In this document: piece by piece, positions 56,881 through 64,000 of the stretch
Layout: each line of letters begins with the position of its first letter
Numbering within the stretch: the first letter of the stretch is position 1
Position numbers and translations under genes: made by a program
DNA from: Takakia lepidozioides
Taxonomy: Eukaryota > Streptophyta > Takakiopsida > Takakiales > Takakiaceae
Reading direction: 5' to 3'
DNA: 64,000 nt
NCBI GenBank assembly: GCA_030704615.1
Contig: CM060731.1
Coordinates: 21,266,001-21,330,000 of the forward strand
Notes under the pieces: generated by a model
Told to the model about the DNA's origin: nothing
The model's database searches: none
What the model saw: the letters and a program-made list of their open reading frames with translations, nothing else

Positions 56881-57633
56881 TAATACAAATAGAGATAAAC
56901 AGGGAGCATGTCAAATGACCACACTCTCTATCCCTCTTTGTACCTCAGAAACATACAACAATCGAGGTATGTGTTGGGTGTGGCATCAGAGTGCAATTAT
57001 AGTACAACATGCATCTCTCTTCGTGTTAAACAGAGAGCTCATGTGAGACGACGGCAGTCTAGTTCAAAGTGTACAAACATTATCCTACCGAAGACAAGTT
57101 CACCAGATTGCTGTTTCATTCACAAGAAAATGAATTGAATCACACGCCTTGCATTCAAGGCTCCACACTTTCCCTCTGTAGATACAAAACTGCAACTTCC
57201 ATTTAATAATATTCCACTTGATCCGTAGCGAGGTAATGCACCTTGCAATGCAAGAATAAATGTACAATAAGTGGGGTTTTACTTCACAGATTGGCAAGAG
57301 CTCTTCACACCAGCACTGAACTACCGAGCTAATTGCCCCACATGTGTTCCCTCTCACAGTTGAGGGGGTCTAAGCCCCCATCACAGGGGATGGCCGAATG
57401 ACACCAAGTCTTTCTTCCTCCTACCCTCTCAAGCTGAGAAAAAGTCAGCTACAGTTCACCTAAAGAGACTCTTAATCGTACCTCCATTGCTGGACTTCAC
57501 ATGTCGACTTGCAGTAGTCACCCACGAGTGACATTTGTATGTCTTGTAATTGTATGAAACAGAACACCAGCAAAGGGATTAAATAGAATACATTGGAAGG
57601 AATAAGTAGGGAGTGACATAGTTGGAGGAGACT
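56881..57633. other. Downstream of the carboxylesterase gene; no gene supported
   Basis: Probably 3' untranslated and intergenic DNA. Small overlapping frames only. Confidence 0.45.
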
Positions 57634-60212
57634 CTAGTAAGAGAATTCTGTGCCCTTGGCTGAAATGTGCTTTTTAACCCAGATTGCCATATCCTCTGCA
57701 CAAGATTCAGCCTGCCTTGACTTCACCAACATGTCAAGTGTTGCAAATTCATGGACCGCATCTTTATATTCCAAAACCGGAGCATCAACATTTGCTTTTC
57801 GCAAGGCTTCTGAATATGCAATTGCCCTGTCCTTCATCCAATCAAGCTCTGCCACCACTGTGAGCGTTGGGGGCATTTGCTTCAAAAATGGCTCTCGTCC
57901 TGGCAGCAGAGGGTTGACGGCTGGATGGTCAAGGTCAAACTCCTTCTCTTGTAGAAATAACTTCCAGGCCAGTAAGCATGATGCTTTATCAAAAAAGTAG
58001 GAGTTGGCGAGCTTCACTTCTGAGTAGGTCGGTACCTTTCCCAAGAAGAATGGGTACATCAATACTTGAGCAACCACTTTCACAGGTTCCAGCGCGGACC
58101 TTGAGCGGAGAGCCATCCGGGTCACATGGTCAGCAATGTTTCCTCCTGAGCTCACTCCAAGCAGCAGAGTCCTGCATCAACCACATCACTTTCCAAGTTA
58201 ATCACATGTTCAGTCATTTCACGAATCTAAGCACAAACTTAAAGTTCAGCTCCAATGAACGGCCAATCAAATCCTCCCCTACAATAGACCTGAATTGCAT
58301 CATTCATGTAGACCCTCACTTTGCCTTGCGCTTCAAAGTTTATTGCCTCCCCAAGATACCCTTATCACCCTGGGGCACAGTCGAGGAAGGTAAGAGCATG
58401 GGGACTCTTTTAAAGTAGTCAACACAGAGAGCGTTCGACTGAGCTAGGAGAAAACAGAACAAGCTGGTGGCCACTTGAAACTAATGAAGATTCCTTTGCA
58501 GCAACCACAGGAAAACTGCAAATAACCTTTCCTAAGAACAGGTCCCCAGCAAAGTCCCCCGCCCCTGGATCATACACACAAATATGTGGCATGCCTTGGT
58601 TGGTTGAGATAGACATGACCACAGGCCTTCAATCAAACTTAGGTTTCCCTATGTCCTAGGGGGCCACCTAACCAGGGTCTGAAACGATCCTTCTAAAATT
58701 GATCGTCCCATTATAGTGCTCATACTCTGGCTTGCCTTATCACACAACCTAGGTTCAATTTGGGTCTGACTACCAATTGGGAAAACAATTCCAGAATGAT
58801 AGTACACTTGCAACTGCCATATATGTTTAAATCCATTTGCTTGGCCTCTACTTGTGTGAAGGCGTAAAGGACTCTCAAGTGCATCCTCCACCATTTGAGC
58901 TCCTAAAAACAAGAAGATCATACTTTATACATGCAAGAAGCACTGCCACAATACTGCTGTATGCAGGTCCAATTCCAGAGATTTGAGCTGTGATACGAAG
59001 GAGGTAGGTAGTTCTTTCAGTGGATGGCTGGATTTAATGGAACAAGACTTAGAATTCTATCATTCCCTGGTGGGGCCTATCTTGACCCTGGACTTAAATC
59101 AGATATGCGCCTAGATCAAAGGTCTTGTCTCGGATTTGGCTAACAGCTCAGAAGCACACTATACAGTGCTTCTGAGCTGTTTTGGCAAAATCCCCTCTAG
59201 GATCCAAAGATTGTCAGCTTCCTTTGCATCAAAACCCTAGCTTTCCAAGGACACTTATCATTCTAACAGAGGTCGCTTGAAGTTGATATCCGACTGCTGC
59301 TAAAGCCATATTTGCAGGCCCTCTCCTTTCCTTTCTAAGGACTGCTCTCCAGGATAGATGACCAGACTATGATCCCATTACCCTAGACATGAAATTGAAG
59401 GCACAGATACAGGCTGAGAAGACAACTGACCGGGTCACATCCCCATGAGCAGCAATCCAAGGCTCCAATGCCGTATCCCCAAATGAATCAACCAACTCCT
59501 TATACGAATCTGACCCCCTGTGCATAAATCCAGCCGGCACATAGGTTGATGTCTTGCTACATTCAGCCAGGTTGGATTGCTTTGCCAACCATTTGAGCGC
59601 CTCAAATCCATCCTCATAAGCTGCAGGGCACTTATGCTCAGGCGCCAATCTGTATCCAACCGCCACCACTATAACATTACACCCTTTTGCCATTCGTCTG
59701 CAGAATGCATCGTTAGCAGGTGAATCTTTGCTACCAGTGACAAACGCTCCCCCATGAAATTGCACCATAATTGGCAGCTTCTTGTGCGTTCCAACAGTAC
59801 TTGAAGGCACGTAGCCGTTGTAGGTATGGCCATAAACTCCTCGGATATCCGGCTGCAATTCATCTCCATGCTTTAGATCGCCGTTCGCTGATCCATACCT
59901 CTGTCTCGGATCCCACTCTTCACCCTCAACCCTGCTAGGATCTAAATTACCTAAGAAAACTGCACGCGAGTGATTTGGAAGGGCAGACAAAGGGAGAAAA
60001 ATACGGAGGGAGAGAGAGGTGAAGGGGTCTATGTGGACGTCTTTAGTGGCAACCCCGTCTACAAAGGATGCGTTGGCCGGAGTGGCTGTCGTTGAGGCCC
60101 GCGAGATCACTCCATACCCGTCGTTGTGGCTGGGAGCTGCCGTGCTGAGCAATTGTCGCTTAAGCAGGAGCTTGAATAACACACTATAAAGCTTTACCCC
60201 CACACTGGGCAT
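57634..60212 (-). CDS. CXE11/16-like: Carboxylesterase of the plant CXE11/CXE16 type (alpha/beta hydrolase 3)
   Basis: Ester hydrolase of the HSL/GID1-related plant carboxylesterase family; the natural substrate of this subgroup is not known to me. Two minus-strand exons, 59431-60212 and 57634-58171, joined across a 1259-bp intron in phase 2, encode 439 residues. The N-terminus MPSVGVKLYSVLFKLLLKRQ and FVDGVATKDVHIDPFTSL match CXE11/16. The oxyanion motif HGG is at 153-155, the nucleophile Ser268 lies in GVSSGGN, Asp371 in VAELDWMKDRA and His401 in VHEFATL, so the catalytic triad is complete. The ending IWVKKHISAKGTEFSY is also that of the Arabidopsis proteins. The GxSxG serine rules out a GID1 gibberellin receptor only in part, but the overall match to CXE11/16 is far closer. 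The absence of an obvious signal peptide suggests a cytosolic enzyme. Confidence 0.95.
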
Positions 60213-61541
60213 CTCTACCTCCTCTCCGCACGTACCCGTATGGTTTTAAACCCTGAATGAACTTCCCCTGAAGCTTATATCTCAATACGATTTTCAAAGA
60301 GATCACTCCTCAAAACTAGGTGGAGAAGGCAGATGGCAGCCCTAAACACACAGACGGTTGAAGCCCCCATACACGACGTCGACTGCCCATTGCGACATGA
60401 TCTATGCCTGTGACATTATACCACCCACCGCCACGAAAACTCTCATCAGAACCAAATGCTAGGAAAAAAGTTGGGACAGAGAGATTTTCGACCATCAACC
60501 TAGGTATACAAGTAAGGCCGAGAAACAGTCCTAAAAGAACAAAAGCAACTTTGACCTCAAGGCAAAGAGATGAAAAAGTAACGACGACTGTCAAGCTCTT
60601 CGAATAAAAAGAAAATGACTTAACAAAGCCAGGAGACGCCGCAGCTGACTCAATCCAACAGAAATCACAGACTCCAAACACTTCCAGACTTAAGGCAGAA
60701 TCAAACACCGGGATCAACAAGAGGAGGTAGTAAAGCAGAACTCAAAAGCTGGCAAAAACCGAAAAGAAGGCAGAGTATCCAGAACGATTCCAGAGTGAGA
60801 TGTAGTTGCACACAAATACCATGAACTGGACTCAGGAAACAGGCCACTCAGGCACGCCTCAGACAACAGAAAAATCCCGCAAAACTGCAGAGTCAAAGCA
60901 ATCTAACGACTTGTACATGTTGTAAATAAAGTCTTACAGGGTTTCATCAACAATCTAACGACTGCGCACGAGAAATTTCCTCGCAGCGAAGAACAAGTCT
61001 CTCCAACAAAGTCCTGGCACTCGCGACGACACAGAGAGGAAAAAAACGGGGGAGAAGCCCGCGCGGTCACAATCCTCTGGACATTCGTAGATTCCCTCTA
61101 TTATCCTCCGGATCCTTCCTCCCTTCCACATTATTGCAGGCATCCCGAACAGACCTCCGGTCAGTGCTTCTATCCCGCAGTCGCTCTTCCTGCGACCGCT
61201 CCTTGTTGGCTACTAGTAGCCCCGCCGGACAGCTGTCGTTGCCTCGTTGTAAAGTATAACGGATGGATGAAGAATAGATTGATGGGTGATGATTGGATGG
61301 ATAGACCCAGTCACATTATCACTGCATTTCAAATATATCATTAACTTACTTTTTGCCTCTAAAATGCGTCACGGGGCCCACATACGGTAGGCCCCGGGCC
61401 ATGGTGGGGTGACCCTTTGTTTCAACGGGGCCCACATGCCTCACGCTTGTGCATTCAAGACGCCAGTCTCTAAAAGCGAATATGTGTCTAACTAGGGCTA
61501 GGGTTAGGGATAGGGTTCGGTTCTCTTAGTCTTCCTAAGAA
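60213..61541. other. Carboxylesterase upstream region; no gene supported
   Basis: Promoter and 5' untranslated sequence are likely here. The minus frame at 60955-61143 has no known domain. A GGGCTAGGGTTAGGG-like stretch near 61495-61515 is short and probably coincidental. Confidence 0.4.
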
Positions 61542-61640
61542 CACAGTCATTCCCTTTGTAAAAGAATAAGACTAGCTCAAAGCTATGGCAGAAGGGAGAG
61601 AGAGAGAGAGAGAGAGAGCATTCCTTAGAGATTCGTCTGT
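61542..61640 (-). pseudogene. Copied fragment of a TRS130 intron-exon border with expanded (CT)n
   Basis: Plus-strand AAGAATAAGACTAGCTCAAAG, then CTATGGCAGAAG and GCATTCCTTAGAGATTCGTC match 39934-39995 in the TRS130 gene (AAGAATAAGACTACCTCAAAG, CTATTGGCAGAAG, GCATTCCGTAGAGATTTGTC). The original encodes SLRNALSSANSFE before its splice donor. In the copy the donor G of GT is changed (GAG then CTAGTC), a T is lost, and the short CTCTCTCT in the exon has grown to about 24 bp of pure dinucleotide. Confidence 0.75.
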
Positions 61641-61673
61641 CTGACTGCATTCGTTGTCGAGGACCTCCGGATC

Positions 61674-63620
61674 ATGCTTCGGGAGGGAGAGCACAGTGTG
61701 TGCAAGAGATTGGGTTCGGGATTAGTTTTTTTGTTATGCAGATCACGGACTATCGGCAGTGTTTCCCCTGGAAGGGGAAGGCAAGCGAAAGGGGGGGAGG
61801 TAAGAGCCACCTTGGGAAGTAATGATGTGAGCACTTTGTGTAAAGAGGGGCGATTGAAGGAGGCAATGTAAATTTTGGACCTTATGGACACACAGGGAAT
61901 TCGGGCAGACTTGGATACCTATGCTTGTCTCTTGTTGGAGTGTGCGAAGACGAGAGCCCTGGGAGATGGGGAGCACGTCCATAAGCACATCGTCAAGAGT
62001 GGAGTTGAGGTGGATATTTTCCTAGGGAACCTTCTTATCGGCATGTATGCCAAGTGCGGGAGTGTCGTGAGTGCGCGCCAATCGTTTGATAAAATGCGTA
62101 AGCGAGATGTGGTCTCATGGACTGCGATGATTGCAGGATATGCTCAACAGGGTGAAGAGGCATTCGATTTTTTCCGGCAAATGCAACGAGAAGGGGTGAA
62201 ACCAAACAAGGTCACCTTCGGTAGCATTCTCAAAGCATGTGCCAGCCCTGCAACTCTGGAACGGGGCAGGTGGGTCCATGCGGGAATTGTCAAAGCTGAA
62301 CTTGAGTCAGATATCAGGGTGGGGAATGCGCTTGTCAGCATGTATTGCAAGTGTGGGAGTGTGGAGGATGCATGCAAGGTGTTTGGAAACATGAGTGAAA
62401 GAGATGTCGTCTCATGAACTGCTATGATTGCAAGATGGGCTGAGCATGGTCATGGTACGGAGGCTTTCGATCTCTTTTGGCAAATGCAAAACGCGGGCGT
62501 TCAGCCAAACAAGATCACCTTCATGAGCATTCTGAAGAAACGTGGTCTCTTGGACTGCCCTTGTCAACATGTATTGCAAGTGCGGCAGTGTCGTGGATGT
62601 CTATCGGGAATGCCCTTGTTGACATGTATGCCAAATGTGGGAGTGTGGTGGATGCTTGGCAGGTATTCAACAATATTCTGCATCGGGATGTGATTTCATG
62701 GACTGCAATGATTATCGGATATGCCCAGCATGGGCTTGGCAAGGAGGCCCTCGGCCTCTTTGAACAGATGCAACACGAAGGGGTGAAGCCAGTCAAAGTC
62801 ACCTGTGTTGGTGTTCTTTCTGCTTGCAGCCATGTGGGCCTAGTTCATGAAGGTCGTAAGTACTTTAACTCCATGAGTAGAGATCATGGCATCACCCCAA
62901 CAGGGGAGCACTATGGGTGCATGGTTGACCTGTTTGGACGGGCAGGGTGCTTGACTGAGGCAGACAACTTCATTAGAAAGCTTCCAGTTGAACCAAGTCC
63001 CTCAGTGTGGGGGGCCTTGCTTGGTGCCTGCAGAGTTCATTGTGATGTTGGGCTAGCAGAGCGTGCTGCAGAAAGTGCTCTCAAGTTGGAACCACAAAAT
63101 GCTGCAGTTTATGTGCTGCTATCTAACGTCTATGCTGCAGCTGGTAGGTGGGACTAAGTGGTGAAGGTGAGGAAAATGATGGAGGACAGACGAGTGAAGA
63201 AAGAGCTGGGGTACAGCTGGATTGAGGTCAAGAACAAGATCCACAAGTTTGTTGCAGAAGATAGATCACACCCACAAACAGAGGAGATCTATGCCGAGTT
63301 GGAACAAGTGACTATACAGATGAAGGAGGCAGGATTTGTGCCTGATACACGGTTTGTTATGCATGATTTAGAGGAGCACCTAGAGGAACAGCATCTCTGC
63401 CACCACAGCGAAAAGCTGGCCATTGCTTTTGGGCTCATCACCACCCCCCCCCCCCCCCGGATCATCCATCTATATAACTAAGAACCTCTGTGTTTGCGGT
63501 GACTGTCACACCGCCACAAAATTCATTTCCAAACTTTTCAACAGAGAAATTGTTGTAAGGGATGCTAGCCGCTTCCATCACTTCAGGAATGGAGTATGTT
63601 CATGCGGGGATCATTGGTAA
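61674..63620 (+). pseudogene. DYW-type PPR protein, five lesions
   Basis: Former organellar RNA-editing or processing factor of the PLS class. Visible repeats include ADLDTYACLLLECAKTRAL, GNLLIGMYAKCGSVVSARQ, KMRKRDVVSWTAMIAGYAQQ, GVKPNKVTFGSILKACASPA, GNALVDMYAKCGSVVDAW and GVKPVKVTCVGVLSACSHVG. The E domain (SPSVWGALLGACRVHCDVG, AAVYVLLSNVYAAAGRWD) and DYW domain ([49 protein letters not shown]) follow; the last triplet is DHW where DYW is usual. Lesions: TAA 61869-61871, TGA 62415-62417 replacing Trp in VVSW, a deletion and frameshift near 62540-62600, TAA 63155-63157, and a frameshift at a run of 15 C (63444-63458). Three stops and two shifts mean it cannot make the full protein. Confidence 0.92.
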
Positions 63621-64000
63621 TGGTGGGAATCAAGTATCAAACATAAACGTACTTGCTACCTGTCCCACTGCAATCTGCTCCAGCCAAGGCATGCCAATCC
63701 CTCGCGCTTTGCCCCACAATCTACAATCACATAAAAATGAGGGCAAAAACCCCTGACCAAAGCTGATTGACCTATTTTCAACCACCACCAATGTCAGGTG
63801 ATGGGCATTTTCTAGCCGACACTTCACAGCAACAACTCATTAGCCTTTACTTGCCCTAGCCTTTGTGGCCATAGCTCCATGCCCTGGTTTGGGCGAAGAA
63901 AATGGGAATTTAAATGCTTCGCAACTGCCAAGGTGCAATTCACCTTGCAGCTAAAGACCTTGACGGAATAGGGCCCTCAAAATTGTGAGGAGCGGCCCTA
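63621..64000. other. Window edge; no feature seen
   Basis: Sequence after the PPR pseudogene. TTTGTGGCCATAGCTCC near 63860 vaguely recalls the LINE 3' region, but I could not confirm a copy. Confidence 0.4.

Noticed and set aside
57634-60212. GID1 gibberellin receptor
   Set aside because: The N- and C-terminal signatures and the complete Ser/Asp/His triad match the CXE11/16 enzymes instead.
61495-61515. Telomere-like TTTAGGG repeats
   Set aside because: Only about two imperfect units, with no run of the motif.
62415-63157. PPR stops corrected by RNA editing
   Set aside because: Editing of this type is organellar; the gene also has frame disruptions editing could not fix.
1-64000. Biosynthetic cluster or co-regulated gene set
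   Set aside because: WNK, TRS130, RSP3 and the carboxylesterase have unrelated roles and sit kilobases apart with their own introns and flanks.

Overview
This is nuclear DNA from a land plant with motile, flagellated sperm (a bryophyte, lycophyte or fern; the sequence does not settle which). It has many-exon genes with GT-AG introns, a WNK kinase, a plant-type TRS130, a CXE11/16-like carboxylesterase, and PLS/DYW-type PPR remnants. It also carries an apparently intact radial spoke protein 3 gene, which flowering plants have lost along with flagella. Long introns and abundant decayed transposons indicate a large, repeat-rich genome.

Layout. 1-16 kb is repeat territory: a broken MULE-like transposase (280-2531); a low-complexity reading frame with YSP-like repeats on the minus strand (2581-3393); a family of identical 24-bp hairpins (3288-5785); decayed coding remnants including a SEN1-like helicase piece; and two copies of an unknown protein-coding element facing each other as a large inverted repeat (10.7-13.4 kb) around a GA microsatellite. 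18.3-25.4 kb is a seven-exon WNK kinase gene on the minus strand. Its first intron is largely filled by a LINE and an antisense PPR pseudogene fragment, and its second intron has U12-type splice signals. 25.4-34 kb is gene-poor, with a fold-back cluster, a MITE and a hAT element that has an 8-bp target duplication. 34.9-49.2 kb is a 19-exon TRS130/TRAPPC10 gene on the minus strand. Its introns hold LINE copies, a 103-bp tandem repeat and a tRNA-like element. 51.7-55.5 kb is the eight-exon RSP3 gene (minus). 57.6-60.2 kb is a two-exon carboxylesterase gene (minus). 61.7-63.6 kb is a DYW-type PPR pseudogene (plus), preceded by a copied fragment of a TRS130 exon in which a microsatellite has expanded.

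The four intact genes are unrelated housekeeping or cell-biology genes that all lie on the minus strand; nothing suggests they act as a unit. The most unusual signals are a LINE family whose copies are bordered by GA/TC microsatellite at one or both ends, the short perfect hairpin family, the U12-type intron in WNK, and the alternating two-type tandem array inside TRS130. Exon borders were derived by eye from reading frame, splice sites and family similarity remembered from Arabidopsis proteins. No alignment or database search was run.
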